From Chelydra serpentina (Eukaryota; Chordata; Testudines; Chelydridae), in NCBI GenBank assembly GCA_037349315.1, contig JBAIAC010000056.1, positions 3,200,501 through 3,264,500 on the forward strand: a stretch of 64,000 nt of DNA, read 5' to 3'. The first letter of the stretch is position 1. Every line of letters starts with the position of its first letter. Shown here piece after piece: positions 34,187 to 46,300 of this stretch. The position numbers and the translations under genes are program-made. Under the pieces are notes generated by a model. The model worked only from the letters and a program-made list of their open reading frames with translations. It was not told the DNA's origin and ran no database searches.

Positions 34187-37036
34187 CTAGATCATCCCAG
34201 CCAGGGCTTTGTCAAGCCTGACCTTAAAAACCTCTAAGGAAGGAGATTCCACCACCTCCCTAGGTAACCCATTCCAGTGCTTCACCACCCTACTAGTGAA
34301 AAAGTTTTTCCTAATATCCAACCTAAACCTCCCCCTCTGCAACTTGAGACCATTACTCCTTGTTCTGTCATCTTCTACCACTGAGAACAGTCTAGATCCA
34401 TCCTCTTTGGAACCCCCTTTTAGGTAGTTGAAAGCAGCTATCAAATCCCCCCTCACTCTTCTCTTCTGCAGGCTAAACAATCTCAGTTCCCTCAGCCTCT
34501 CCTCATAAGTCATGTGCTCCAGCCCCCTAATCATTTTTGTTGCCCTCCGTTGGACTCTTTCCAATTTATCCACATCCTTCTTGTAGTGTGGGGCCCAAAA
34601 CTGGACACAGTACTCCAAATGAGGCCTCACCAGTGCCGAATAGAGGGGAATAATCACATCCCTCGATCTGCTGGAAATGCCCCTACTTATACAGCCCAAA
34701 ATGCCGTTAGCCTTCTTGGCAACAAGGGCACACTGTTGACTCATATTCAGCTTTTCGTCCACTGTAACCCCTAGGTCCTTTTCTGCAGAACTGCTGCCCA
34801 GCCATTCGGTCCCTAGTCTGTAGCAGTGCATGGGATTCTTCCGTCCTAAGTGCAGGACTCTGCACTTGTCCTTGTTGAACCTCATCAGATTTCTTTTGGC
34901 CCAATCCTCTAATTTGTCTAGGTCCCTCTGTATCCTATCCCTACCCTCCAGCGTATCAACCACTCCTCCCAGTTTAGTGTCATCTGCAAACTTGCTAAGG
35001 GTGCAGTCCACACCATCCTCCAGGTCGTTGATGAAGATATTGAACAAAACCGGCCCCAGCACCGACCCTTGGGGCACTCCACTTGATACCGGCTGCCAAC
35101 TAGACATGGAGCCATTGATCACTACCCGTTGAGCACGACCATCCAGCCAGTTTTCTATCCACCTTACCGTCCATTCATCCAGCCCATACTTCTTTAACTT
35201 GCTGGCAAGAACGCTATGCGAGACTGTATCAAAAGCTTTGCTAAAGTCAAGAAATAGCACATCCACTGCTTTCCCCTCATCCACAGAGCCAGTTATCTCA
35301 TCATAGAAGGCAATTAGGTTAGTCAGGCATGACTTGCCCTTGGTGAATCCATGCTGACTGTTCCTGATCACTTTCCCCTCCTTTAAGTGGTTCAGAATTG
35401 ATTCCTTGAGGACCTGTTCCATGATTTTTCCAGGGATTGAGGTGAGACTGACTGGCCTGTAGTTCCCCGGATCTTCCTTCTTCCCTTTTTTAAAGATGGG
35501 CACTACATTAGCTTTTTTCCAGTCATCCGGGACCTCCCCCGATTGCCATGATTTGTCAAAGATAATGGCCAATGGCTCTGTAATCACATCGGCCAACTCC
35601 TTTAGCACCCTCGGATGCAGTGCATCCGGCCCCATGGACTTGTGTTCGTCCAGCTTTTCTAAATAGTCCCGAACTACTTCTTTCTCCACAGAGGGCTGGT
35701 CACCTCCTCCCCATACCGTGCTGCGGAGTGCAGCCATCTGGGAGCTGCCCTTGTCTGTGAAGACAGAGGCAAAAAAAGCATTGAGTACACTAGCTTTCTC
35801 CGCATCCTCTGTCACAAGGTTCCCTCCCTCATTCAGCAAGGGGCCCACACGTTCCTTGACTTTCTTCTTGTTGCTAACATACCTGAAGAAACCCTTCTTG
35901 TTACTCCTAACATCTCCAGCTAGCTGCAACTCCAAGTGTGATTTGGCCTTCCTAATTTCACTCCTGCATGCCTGAACAATATTTTTATACTCCTCCCTGG
36001 TCATTTGTCCAATCTTCCACTTCTTGTAAGCTGCTTTTTTGTGTTTAAGACGAGCAAGGATTTCACTGTTAAGCCAAGCTGGTCGCCTGCCATATTTACT
36101 TTTCTTTCTACACATCGGGATGGTTTGTTCCTGCAACCTCAATAAGGTTTCTTTAAAATACAGCCAGCTTTCCTCGACTCCTTTCCCCCTCATGTTATTC
36201 TCCCAGGGGACCTTGCCCATCAGTTCCCTGAGGGAGTCAAAGTCTGCTTTTCTGAAGTCCAGGCTCTGTATTCTACTGCTCTCCTTTCTTCCTTGTGTCA
36301 GGATCCTGAACTCGACCATCTCATGGTCACTGCCTCCCAGGTTCCCATCCACTATTGCTTCCTCTACTATTTCTTCCCTGTTTGTGAGCAGCAGGTCAAG
36401 AACAGCTTTTCCCCTAGTTGGTTCCTCCAGCACTTGCACCAGGAAATTGTCCCCTACACTTTCCAAAAACTTCCTGGATTGTCTGTGGACCGCTGTATTG
36501 CTCTCCCAGCAGATGTCGGGGTGATTAAAGTCACCCATGAGAACCAGGGCCTGTGATCTAGTAACTTCTGTTAGTTGCTGGAAGAAAGCCTCGTCCACCT
36601 CATCCGCCTGGTCTGGTGGTCTGTAGCAGACTCCCACCACGACATTATCCTTGTTGCTCACACTTCTAAATTTGATCCAGAGACTCTCAGGTTTTTCTGC
36701 AGTTTCATACTGGAGCTCTGAGCAGTCATACTGCTCTCTTACATACAACGCAACTCCCCCACCTTTTCTGCCCTGCCTATCCTTCCTGAACAGTTTATAT
36801 CCATCCATGACAGTACTCCAATCATGTGAGTTATCCCACCAAGTCTCTGTTATTCCAATTACGTCATAATTCCTTGACTGTGCCAGGACTTCCAGTTCTC
36901 CCTGCTTGTTCCCCAGGCTTCTTGCATTTGTGTATAGGCATTTAAGATAACTCACCGATCGTCCTGCTGTCCCAGTATGGGGCAGGAGCCCTCCCCTCTT
37001 GCACTCACCTACTTGTGATTCCTCCCGGTATCCCAC
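34187..37036 (-). CDS. CR1 ORF2: endonuclease and reverse transcriptase, 949 residues
   Basis: N-terminal apurinic-type endonuclease at roughly residues 30-240: [34 protein letters not shown] and [10 protein letters not shown] keep the expected Asn, Glu, Asp and Ser-Asp-His. Reverse transcriptase at about residues 470-750: [63 protein letters not shown] and the catalytic FADDTKLGG box, all intact. The C-terminal region carries [20 protein letters not shown] and the LFSLQKRR motif. It nicks target DNA and copies the element RNA there. The length is usual for CR1 ORF2. No lesion is visible. Confidence 0.9.
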   Translation of the reverse strand: MGYREESQVGECKRGGLLPHTGTAGRSVSYLKCLYTNARSLGNKQGELEVLAQSRNYDVIGITETWWDNSHDWSTVMDGYKLFRKDRQGRKGGGVALYVREQYDCSELQYETAEKPESLWIKFRSVSNKDNVVVGVCYRPPDQADEVDEAFFQQLTEVTRSQALVLMGDFNHPDICWESNTAVHRQSRKFLESVGDNFLVQVLEEPTRGKAVLDLLLTNREEIVEEAIVDGNLGGSDHEMVEFRILTQGRKESSRIQSLDFRKADFDSLRELMGKVPWENNMRGKGVEESWLYFKETLLRLQEQTIPMCRKKSKYGRRPAWLNSEILARLKHKKAAYKKWKIGQMTREEYKNIVQACRSEIRKAKSHLELQLAGDVRSNKKGFFRYVSNKKKVKERVGPLLNEGGNLVTEDAEKASVLNAFFASVFTDKGSSQMAALRSTVWGGGDQPSVEKEVVRDYLEKLDEHKSMGPDALHPRVLKELADVITEPLAIIFDKSWQSGEVPDDWKKANVVPIFKKGKKEDPGNYRPVSLTSIPGKIMEQVLKESILNHLKEGKVIRNSQHGFTKGKSCLTNLIAFYDEITGSVDEGKAVDVLFLDFSKAFDTVSHSVLASKLKKYGLDEWTVRWIENWLDGRAQRVVINGSMSSWQPVSSGVPQGSVLGPVLFNIFINDLEDGVDCTLSKFADDTKLGGVVDTLEGRDRIQRDLDKLEDWAKRNLMRFNKDKCRVLHLGRKNPMHCYRLGTEWLGSSSAEKDLGVTVDEKLNMSQQCALVAKKANGILGCISRGISSRSRDVIIPLYSALVRPHLEYCVQFWAPHYKKDVDKLERVQRRATKMIRGLEHMTYEERLRELRLFSLQKRRVRGDLIAAFNYLKGGSKEDGSRLFSVVEDDRTRSNGLKLQRGRFRLDIRKNFFTSRVVKHWNGLPREVVESPSLEVFKVRLDKALAGMI

Positions 37037-37080
37037 TTCCCCACTTACCTCGGGGCTTTGGTCTCCTTCCCCCGGTGAAC

Positions 37081-38097
37081 CTAGTTTAAAGCCCTCCTCA
37101 CTAGGTTGGCCAGCCTGCTTCCAAAGATGCTCTTCCCTCTCTTCGTCAGGTGGAGCCCGTCTCTGCCTAGCACTCCTTCTTCTTGGAACACCATCCCATG
37201 GTCAAAGAATCCAAACCCTTCTCTCCGACACCATCTGCGTAGCCATTCGTTGACTTCCACGATTCGACGGTCTCTACCCCGGCCTTTTCCTGCCACAGGG
37301 AGAATGGACGAGAACACCACTTGCGCCTCAAACTCCTTTATCCTTCTTCCCAGAGCCACGTAGTCTGCAGTAATACGCTCAAGGTCATTCTTGGCAGTAT
37401 CATTGGTGCCCACGTGGAGAAGCAGGAAGGGGCAGCGATCTGAGGGCTTGATGAGTCTCGGCAGTCTCTCCGTCACATCACGAATCCTAGCCCCTGGCAA
37501 GCAGCACACCTCTCGGTTTTCCCGGTCAGGGCGGCAGATAGATGACTCAGTCCCCCTGAGGAGAGAGTCCCCGACCACCACCACCCTCCTCCTCCTCTTG
37601 GGAGTGGTGGTCGTGGAACCCCCATCCCTAGGACTGTGCATCTCATGCCTTCCAATCAGTGGAGTCTCCTTCTGCTCTGTTCCCTCAGATGCATCATTCA
37701 CTCCACTCTCTGCACTAGTGCCTGTGGAGAGAACATGAAAACGGTTGCTCATCTGAATATGCGTTTCTTGTACATGGACTTGTCTCATACTCTTTCCTCT
37801 TCTGGAGGTCACATGCCGCCAATTATCCTCGCTGGTCTTCTGTCCCCGCTGCGCAGCCTGCTCTGAATCCTCACAACACTGCGCCCGCTGAAGCCTATCC
37901 TGACGTCTATCCAGGAACTCCTCATTTTCTTTTATGGAACGCAGGGTTGATACTCGTTTCTCCAGACCTTGAATCTTCTCCTCCAATATAGAGATCAGCT
38001 TGCACTTTGTACAGACAAAGTCGCTTCTATCCTGTGGAAGAAAGACAAACATGGCACATCCTGTGCAGGTCACGACAGCGGATCGCTCAGCATCCAT
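37081..38097 (-). CDS. CR1 ORF1: zinc-binding and SGNH esterase-like protein, 338 residues
   Basis: N-terminus has paired cysteines (CTGC and CTKC, residues about 11-35) followed by a heptad-like segment ([16 protein letters not shown]) that may form a coiled coil. The C-terminal half is an SGNH-type esterase: GDS in [10 protein letters not shown], the G-x-N-D block in [13 protein letters not shown], and Asp/His in [13 protein letters not shown]1 ORF1 proteins bind the element RNA and the esterase part is a known lineage feature; its substrate is unknown. Starts 44 nt before ORF2 on the same strand. No lesion seen. Confidence 0.85.
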   Translation of the reverse strand: MDAERSAVVTCTGCAMFVFLPQDRSDFVCTKCKLISILEEKIQGLEKRVSTLRSIKENEEFLDRRQDRLQRAQCCEDSEQAAQRGQKTSEDNWRHVTSRRGKSMRQVHVQETHIQMSNRFHVLSTGTSAESGVNDASEGTEQKETPLIGRHEMHSPRDGGSTTTTPKRRRRVVVVGDSLLRGTESSICRPDRENREVCCLPGARIRDVTERLPRLIKPSDRCPFLLLHVGTNDTAKNDLERITADYVALGRRIKEFEAQVVFSSILPVAGKGRGRDRRIVEVNEWLRRWCRREGFGFFDHGMVFQEEGVLGRDGLHLTKRGKSIFGSRLANLVRRALN

Positions 38098-38365
38098 AGT
38101 TCCTTCCTTCGAAGAGTTCTCACTTGTGGCAGAAGCTACTCAGGGAAACCTGCAAGGGGGATGCCTCAGTAGGTTCTCTCCAGGCGAACTCCCAGGCTAA
38201 CTCCACTTGTTTGCTTCTCTGCTGTGCGCAGCTGACTGACAGTCTTTTTAGAAGAGTTCCCCCGTCTGCAGCCACCTGGTTGCCCTGCCTCTCCCTTTAG
38301 TTTGAGTAAAAAGAATTAGGAATGGCAAGGATAGCTTGCCCCCTTCGCACTCCCCTTCCAAACTC

Positions 38366-38688
38366 CCTCTCAAACTCCCCTGTTTGCAGCCCCTGTTCGC
38401 AAAGCTCCCTGGTCGCTTGTGGACGGCTTTATTAAGCCCCGGCCTCCCTGATTGATTAGCCCCCGCCCCCTGGTGTAGAAGCTCACAGCTTCCAACTGCC
38501 AGCCACAGCACACGGTCCTGCAAACAAACAAATGAACAAACAAACAGACAGACACAAGCTCAGCACACAGCAAGTACCCCCAAACACACACTACAGACAG
38601 CCACTTACCCCAAGGGTCCTGTATTTGCTCCTGCTTTACCTGGAGCAATTCCTCTCAAACTCCCCTGTTTGCAGCCCCTGTTCGCAAA
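38366..38688 (-). promoter_or_regulatory. repeated block in the CR1 5' UTR
   Basis: A 38-bp block (CCCTGTTTGCAGCCCCTGTT in its middle, plus strand) occurs at about 38366-38403 and again at 38651-38688, 285 bp apart, the second at the extreme 5' end. This is what a truncated second monomer of a tandem 5' promoter would look like. Confidence 0.5.
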
Positions 38689-38696
38689 AGCAAAAG

Positions 38697-40255
38697 TTTG
38701 TGACCCACTTTGACACCCAGTGTCCTGAGGAAGTAGAACATCCTCCAGATGTGATGATCCCTGTTTTTTATGCAGCGAACCAGAGGGCACACTTTGTTGA
38801 AGGTCAGAGAGGGACAAGTTACAGAGTCACAAATAAAACCCAGTTGTCTTGACAATATGTACCACATATTTACCATTGATCCTGAACCCTCTTGGACTCT
38901 TCACATTCTTGGCTTCCAAACAGCTCACTTGGAAGAGATGTTATTGTAGCTGTGTTGGTCCCAGGATTTTAGTGAGGAAAGGTCGGTGAGGCAATATATC
39001 GTTGATGGGACCAGCTTCTGCTGGGGAGAGAGACAAGGTTTTGAGCTTACACAGAGCTCTTCTTCAGGTCTCAGAAATGTACTCCAAGTGTCACAATTAA
39101 ATAGAAGGTGGAACAGATTGTTTACCATAAATCGGTAACATCCATTTTAAGGAATCATTCAAAGCCCACCTGTGGGCTTGACAGGTCAGGTATGGCACCT
39201 CTTTTATTAAAAATTACAAACTACATATAAGTTGCTCTTAAACAAGCTAAAAAAACTAACAAGATACTTAACTAATGTTCAAACCGGATATATTACAAAT
39301 TTATGTAGCAATAACTTAGTTCATACCATGCAATAAAAAGTACATTAATCAAGAAACACAAGCTTTTAAAGTTCTTAAACTGAAGGGCTTAATTATTTGC
39401 AAACATGTTTGTATGCAAATCCTTAGAACTTCTGGCACTTAAAATTTCTGGTAGCCTTTCTACTGAGTGTTAAATTGTACACAATGATTATGAGGAGGAA
39501 GAATAACAAAGTAGTCATCTATTATGAATCATTCCAGCTTTGCTCAACAATAGCTGAAACTCTTTTCTCATATTCACGTTTGTTTTCCTTATAAAGTTGT
39601 GCTGCCTGACTGTTTGCAGGACTGTTTGGATTAGGTTCATCAAGCAGAGACTGAATTGAAGTTAAAATAGATGAAACATCATATGTTGGACTCCAGTGAT
39701 TCTGAAGGATGTCTAAACATATGCTACCATCCGCATAAACATTCGGATTAAACATTTTTGATAACTAATGTTGTCTTTTAATGCAGTCTAATAATGTTCA
39801 ACCCAGTAAGTAGCATGTGGCATGATAAATCTGACCACATGGTTTTATTTCTGTCTCTGCAACTGACACCTTCTGTGACCTTCTGCATAATGTGCCTCTT
39901 TTTATTTGCATAGAAAATAAGGAAACAAAAACTTGTGTCAGATGTTAAGTGGTATCCTTAGCACTCAGGATACCAAAGTACTTCACAAACAGTCATTAAA
40001 GTTCTATATATGGAAATGAACTTCACCCTAGGGTCTTAAGAGGTTTATAGGCCTTGTATTGCCCTCCGCCAGAGTGAATGCCAAATCATAGGGCCTCATG
40101 AACAACTCACTGAACAACTCAATGGAGAAATACCATTCATTTCAGTGCGCATTGAATCAGATGCTTTATGGTAGATGTGCAGAGCATGCAGAATACAGGC
40201 TCCCTGAAATTGCAGCGGTTAATGCCAGAATATCCCAAACAAAGACCAGCATGGA
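38697..40255 (-). repeat. duplicon B, distal upstream part
   Basis: Continues the unit beyond the CR1; 38697-39140 matches 57451-57900 of C, and 39764-40255 matches 60690-61930 of D in part. 38934-39140 is the dispersed GTTGGTCCCAGG...CTTCTTCAGGTCT repeat. No host gene apart from the UBE2B retrocopy. Confidence 0.6.
39280..39761 (-). pseudogene. UBE2B: 5'-truncated UBE2B (RAD6B) retrocopy
   Basis: On the minus strand the frame from 39761 to 39522 encodes the C-terminal 79 residues of the ubiquitin-conjugating enzyme, from [12 protein letters not shown] through the active-site context GSICLDILQ (Cys88 of the parent) to the isoform-specific end VEQSWNDS. No intron is present and about 240 nt of 3' UTR follow. 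I see three changes from the parent (His to Asn, Arg to His, Gln to Lys). The 11-bp TAACTAATGTT lies at 39269-39279 and 39762-39772, and duplicons A and D have the empty site. It lacks the first half of the fold and any promoter, so it is a processed pseudogene. There is no poly(A) tract at its 3' end. Confidence 0.9.
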
Positions 40256-41039
40256 TCTGACACAGTAAATGAAGCAGGGGCTTAATGGGTGTGTCAAAAA
40301 CATTTACATTCATTTTAAGGTTCATTAAAGACCCACGTAAAATCTTAAGGATGCTTAAAGATCCATTTAAAGGGCTCTTGTGAAAGTGTGAATCAAACCC
40401 GACGTGCTCTAGCCTTTTCATGAATATGTACCATTTCTTTCTGGGTTCAACAGAGCTATAAATGTTGTATTCTGGAGAAGTATTACTTTTTGGCTTAAGT
40501 TGTGCTTTGTCTTTTTGATGCTGACTGTGATGAAACAAGTACCATAAAATAGTTGCAAACCGAACTTAATTATCAAACTCTATGGCTGTTGAAGAGCGAA
40601 GAACATGTGGTGTGAAGTGCATCACCTTGGAGCCAGTGATTCATTGTTGACCTTCTTGAAACCCTTGACATATATCCTCTCTACTTTGCATTCTTTCTAT
40701 CACTTGCTGTGTACTCCTCTTCTTTTTCACATTAAATTCATTCTGCACCATAATACCAGCCTTTTGGATGTCCTTTCTGCTCCATTCATTATTTACCAAT
40801 CACTATGGCCCGAATTCACAGAGCTCCTTAGGCACTTAAGTCCTACTGAAATCTCTGTGAGCTATGTCTACACTACAAAGTTAAGTTAACTTAGGTTACG
40901 TTCACATACAACTACCACTGTAATTATATCTCTGTTTCATGTCCACACTATGCTTCTTGTGTCAGCAGAGCACTGTATCCACTGTAGCAGTTCTTGCATT
41001 GACACAGAAGGCAGTGATATTAGCCAGGATGGGCATGGA
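40256..41039 (+). repeat. inverted-repeat arm 2 (gene-less copy of the 3' flank)
   Basis: Reverse complement of 12062-12835. It joins duplicon B directly after GACCAGCATGGAT at 40255. The right end includes about 20 bp of the CR1 'b' fragment (TTAGCCAGGATGGGCATGGA) that flanks arm 1. Confidence 0.75.
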
Positions 41040-43343
41040 TATTGTAGTTCCCCAGATCTTCCTTCTTCCCTTTTTTAAAGATGGGCACTACAGAAAAGCA
41101 GACTTCGACTCCCTTAGGGAACCGATGGGCAAGGTCCCCAGGGAGAATAACATGAGGGGGAAAGGAGTCGAGGAAAGCTGGCTGTATTTTAAAGAATCCT
41201 TACTGAGGTTGCAGAAACAAACCATCCCGAAGTGTAGAAAGAAAAGTAAATACGGCAGGTGACCAGCTTGGCTTAACAGTGAAATCCTTGCTCGTCTTAA
41301 ACACAAAAAAGCAGCTTACAAGAAGTGAAAGATTGGACAAATGACCAGGGAGGAGTATAAAAATATTGCTCAGGCATTCAGGAGTGAAATTAGGAAGGCC
41401 AAATCACACTTGGAGTTGCAGCTAGCCGGAGATGTTACGAGTAACAAGAAGGGATTCTTCAGGTATGTGAGCAACAAGAAGAAAGTCAAGGAAAGTGCAG
41501 ATTGAGGGAGGTAACCTAGTGACAGAGGATGTGGAGAAAGCTAGTGTACTCAATGCTTTTGTTGCCTCTGTCTTCACAGACAAGGTCAGCTCCGAGACGG
41601 CTGCACTCCTCAGCACGGTATGGGGAAGAGGTGACCAGCCCTCTGTGTAGAAAGAAGTAGTTCGGGACTATTTAGAAAAGCTGGATGAGCACAAGTTCAT
41701 GGGACCGGATGCACTGCATCCGAGAGTGCAAAAGGAGTTGGCCGATGTGATTACAGAGCCATTGGCCATTATCTTTGAAAAATCATGGCAATCGGGGGAG
41801 GTCCCGGATGACTGGAAAAAAGCTAATGTAGTGCCCATCTTTAAAAAAGGGAAGAAGGAAGATCTGGGGAACTACAGCCCAGTCAGTCTCACCTCAGTAC
41901 CTGGAAAAATCATGGAACAGGTCCTCAAGGAATCAATTCTGAACCACTTAAAGGAGAGGAAAGTGATCAGGAACAGTCAGCATGGATTCACCAAGGGCAA
42001 GTCATGCCTGACTAACCTAATTGCCTTCTAATGATGAGATAACTGGCTCTGTGGATGAGGGGAAAGCAGTGGATGCGCTATTTCTTGACTTTAGCAAAGC
42101 TTTTGATCTCCCACAATATACTTGCCAGCAAGTTAAAGAAGTATGGGCTGGATGAATGGACTGTAAGGTGGATAAATGGTCGGGCTCAACGGGTAATGAT
42201 CAATGACTCCATGTCTAGTTGGCAGCCAGTATCAAGTGGAGCGCCCCAAGGGTCGGTGCTGGGGCTGGTTTTGTTCAATATCTTCATTAATGATGGGGAG
42301 GATGGCGTGGATTGCACCCTCAGCAAGTTTGCAGATGACACTAAACTGGGAGGAATGGTAGATATGCTTGGGGTAGAGATCATAGAATCATAGAATCATA
42401 GAATTTCAGAGTTGGAAGGGACCTTAGGAGGTCATCTAGTCCAACCCCCTGCTCAAAGCAGGACCAATCCCCAATTTTTGCCCCAGATCCCTAAATGGCC
42501 CCCTCAAGGATTGAACTCACAACCCTGGGTTTAGTAGGCCAATGCTCAAACCATTGAGCTATCCCTCCCCCTTAGGATACCCTAAGAGGGACTTAGACAA
42601 ATTAGGGGATTGGGCCAAAAGAAATATGATGAGGTTCAACAAGGACAAGTGCAGAGTCCTGCACTTAGGACGGAAGAATCCCATGCACTTCTACAGACTA
42701 GGGACCGAATGGTTGGGCAGCAGTTCTGCAGAAAAGGACATAGGAGTTACAGTGGACGAAAAGCTGAATATGAGTCAACAGTGTGCCCTTGTTGCCAAGA
42801 AGGCTAACGGCATTTTGGGTTGTATGAGTAGGGGCATTTCCAGCAGATCGAGGGACGTGATTATTCCCCTCTATTCAGCATTGGTGAGGCCTCATTTGGA
42901 GTACTGTGTCCAGTTTTGGGCCCCGCACTACAAGAAGGATGTGGATAAATTGGAAAGAGTCCAGAGGGGAAACAAAAATGATTAGGGGGCTGGAGCACAT
43001 GACTTATGAGAAGAGGCTGAGGGAACTGGGATTGTTTAGCTTGCAGAAGAGAAGAATGAGGGGGGATTTGATAGCTGCTTTCAACTACCTGAAAGGCGGT
43101 TCCAAAGAGGCTGGATCTAGACTGTTCTCAGTGGTAGAAGATGACAGAACAAGGATTAATGGTCTCAAGTTGCAGAGGGGGAGGTTTAGGTTGGATATTA
43201 GGAAAAACGTTTTCACTAGGAGGGTGGTGAAGAACTGGAATGGATTACCTAGGGAGGTGGTGGAATCTCCCTCCTTGGAGGTTTTTAAGGTCAGGCTTGA
43301 GAAAGCCCTGGCTGGGATGATTTAGTTGGGGTTGGTCCTGCTT
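41040..43343 (+). mobile_element. CR1 LINE (lineage 'a') with inverted 5' segment
   Basis: 41043-41092 is the reverse complement of 41829-41878 of the same element; from 41093 the element reads plus through the end of the endonuclease linker and the RT (41699-42031, 42055-42393, 42542-42985, 42906-43325). Frame changes occur at about 42030 (extra A), 42105 (lost bases) and 42965, so ORF2 is broken, though FADDTKLGG is readable. A SINE splits it at 42380-42571. Confidence 0.85.
42380..42571 (-). mobile_element. Cry I-type SINE
   Basis: Minus orientation, same boxes as the copies at 14527 and 63628, repeated ATAGAATC at its CR1-like end. Confidence 0.9.
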
Positions 43344-43345
43344 AA

Positions 43346-46300
43346 TAGACTCATAGACTTCAAGGTCAGAAGGGACCATTATGATCATCTAGTCTGACCT
43401 CCTGCACAATGCAGGCCACAGAATCTCACCCACCCACTCCTGGAATAATCCTCTCACCTATGTCTCTGCTATTGAAGTCCTCAAATCATGGTTTAAAGAC
43501 TTCCAGATGCAGAGAATCCTCCAGTAAGTGACCCATGCTCCATGCTGCAGAGGAAGGCGATGTACCCTGGAGGAAAATTCCTTCCCGACCCCAAATATGG
43601 CGATTAGCTGAACTCTGAGCATGTGGGCAAGACTCACCAGCCAGACACCCAGGAAAAGGTTCTCTGAAGTAACTTCTAACATCCCATCATTGACCATTGG
43701 TCCTATTTACCACTGATGGCAATTAATTGACCTTTGACTAAGATCATGTTATCCCATCAAACCTTCCTCTCCAAAACTTATGTAGTTTAATCTTGAAGCC
43801 AGATAGGTCTTTTGCCCCCACTGCTTGCCTTGGAAGGCTGTTCCAGAACTTCACTCCTCTGATGGTTAGAAACCTTCGTCTAATTTCAAGTCTAAACTTC
43901 CTGATGGCCAGTTTATATCCATTTGTTCTTGTGTCCACATTGGTACTGAGCTGAAATAATTCCTCTCCCTCCCTGGTATTTATCCCTCTGATATATTTAA
44001 AGAGAGCAATCCTATCTCCCCTCAGCCTTCTTTTGGTTAAGGTAAACAAACCAAGCTCCTTGAGTCTCCTTTCATACGACAGGTTTTCCATTCCTCGGAT
44101 CATCCTAGTGGCCCTTCTTTGTACCTGTTCCAGTTTGAATTCATCCTTCTTAAACGTGGGAGACCAGAACTTCACACAGTATTCCAAATTGGGACAAATT
44201 TGGGACAAATCTCCACTAGTAACCTCCCGCCAACCTGACACTTCACCTTTCAGTATGACCCACTGTAGTCTCCCCTTTAACCAGTTCCTTATCCACCCCT
44301 AAATTTTCATATTGATCCCCATCTTTTCCAGTTTAACCAATAATTCCTCATGTGGGACTGTATCAAATGCCTTACTGAAATTGAGGTAGATTAGATCCAC
44401 TGCGTTTCCTTTATCTAAAAAATCTGTTACTTTCAAAGAAGGAGATCAAGTTGGTTTGGCATGATCTACCTTTTGGAAAACCATGTTGTAATTTGTCCCA
44501 ATTGCCATTGACCTCAATGTCCTTAACTACTTTCTCCTTCAAAAAATTTTCCAAGACCTTGCATACTACAGATATCAAACTAACAGGCCTGTAGTTACTC
44601 TGGTCACTTTTTTTCCCTTTCTTAAAAATAGGAACTATATTAGCTATTCTCCAGTCAAATGGTACAACCCCTGAGCTTAGAGATTCATTAAAAATTTTTG
44701 CTAATGGGCTTGCAATTTCATGTGCCCGTTTATTTAATATTCTTGGATGAAGATTATCTGGGCCGCCTGATTTACTCCCATTAAGCTGTTCGAGTTTGGT
44801 TTCTACCTCGGATATGGTAATATTTACCCCCACATCCTTATTCCCATTTGTCATGCTGCCACTATCCCCAAACTCCTCATTAGCCTCATTAAAGACTGAG
44901 GCAAAGTATTTGTTTAGATATTGGGCCATGCCTAGATTATCCTTAACCTCCACTCCATCTTCAGTGTTTAGCGGTCCCACTTCTTCTTTCTTTGTTTTCT
45001 TCATAGAATCATAGAATCATAGAATCTCAGGGTTGGAAGGGACCTCAGGAGGTCATCTAGTCCAACCCCCTGCTCAAAGCAGGACCAACCCCAACTAGAT
45101 CATCCCAGCCAGGGCTTTGTCAAGCCTGACCTTAAAAACCTCCAAGGAAGGAGACTCCACCACCTCCCTAGGTAACCCATTCCAGTGCTTCACCACCCTA
45201 CTAGTGAAAAAGTTTTTCCTAATATCCAACCTAAACCTCCCCCTCTGCAACTTGAGACCATTACTCCTTGTTCTGTCATCTTCTACCACTGAGAACAGTC
45301 TAGATCCATCCTCTTTGGAACCCCCTTTTAGGTAGTTGAAAGCAGCTATCAAATCCCCCCTCACTCTTCTCTTCTGCAGGCTAAACTATCTCAGTTCCCT
45401 CAGCCTCTCCTCATAAGTCATGTGCTCCAGCCCCCTAATCATTTTTGTTGCCCTCCGTTGGACTCTTTCCAATTTATCCACATCCTTTTTGTAGTGTGGG
45501 GCCCAAAACTGGACACAGTACTCCAAATGAGGCCTCACCAGTGCCGAATAGAGGGGAATAATCACGTCCCTCGATCTGCTGGAAATGCCCCTACTTATAC
45601 AGCCCAAAATGCCGTTAGCCTTCTTGGCAACAAGGGCACACTGTTGACTCATATTCAGCTTTTCATCCACTGTAACCCCTAGGTCCTTTTCTGCAGAACT
45701 GCTGCCCAGCCATTCGGTCCCTAGTCTGTAGCAGTGCATGGGATTCTTCCGTCCTAAGTGCAGGACTCTGCACTTGTCCTTGTTGAACCTCATCAGATTT
45801 CTTTTGGCCCAATCCTCTAATTTGTCTAGGTCCCTCTGTATCCTGTCCCTACCCTCCAGCGTATCAACCACTCCTCCCAGTTTAGTGTCATCTGCAAACT
45901 TGCTAAGGGTGCAGTCCACACCATCCTCCAGGTCGTTGATGAAGATATTGAACAAAACCGGCCCCAGCACCGACCCTTGGGGCACTCCAATTGATACCGG
46001 CTGCCAACTAGACATGGAGCCATTAATCACTACCCGTTGAGCACGACCATCCAGCCAGTTTTCTATCCACCTTACCGTCCATTCATCCAGCCCATACTTC
46101 TTTAACTTGCTGGCAAGAACGCTGTGCGAGACTGTATCAAAAGCTTTGCTAAAGTCAAGAAATAGCACATCCACTGCTTTCCCCTCATCCACAGAGCCAG
46201 TTATCTCATCATAGAAGGCAATTAGGTTAGTCAGGCATGACTTGCCCTTGGTGAATCCATGCTGACTGTTTCTGATCACTTTCCCCTCCTTTAAGTGGTT

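Larger units (their letters stand above)
34083..38696 (-). mobile_element. complete CR1 LINE (lineage 'a') with both ORFs open
   Basis: 4.6-kb element inserted in duplicon B, TTTG on both sides (34079-34082 and 38697-38700); duplicon C has the uninterrupted site GAGTGTTTGTGAC near 57451. From 5' to 3' on the minus strand: about 0.6 kb 5' UTR with a repeated block, ORF1 (38097-37081), a 44-nt spacer, ORF2 (37036-34187), a short 3' UTR, and four ATAGAATC-type 3' repeats. No frameshift or stop interrupts either frame. Confidence 0.9.
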
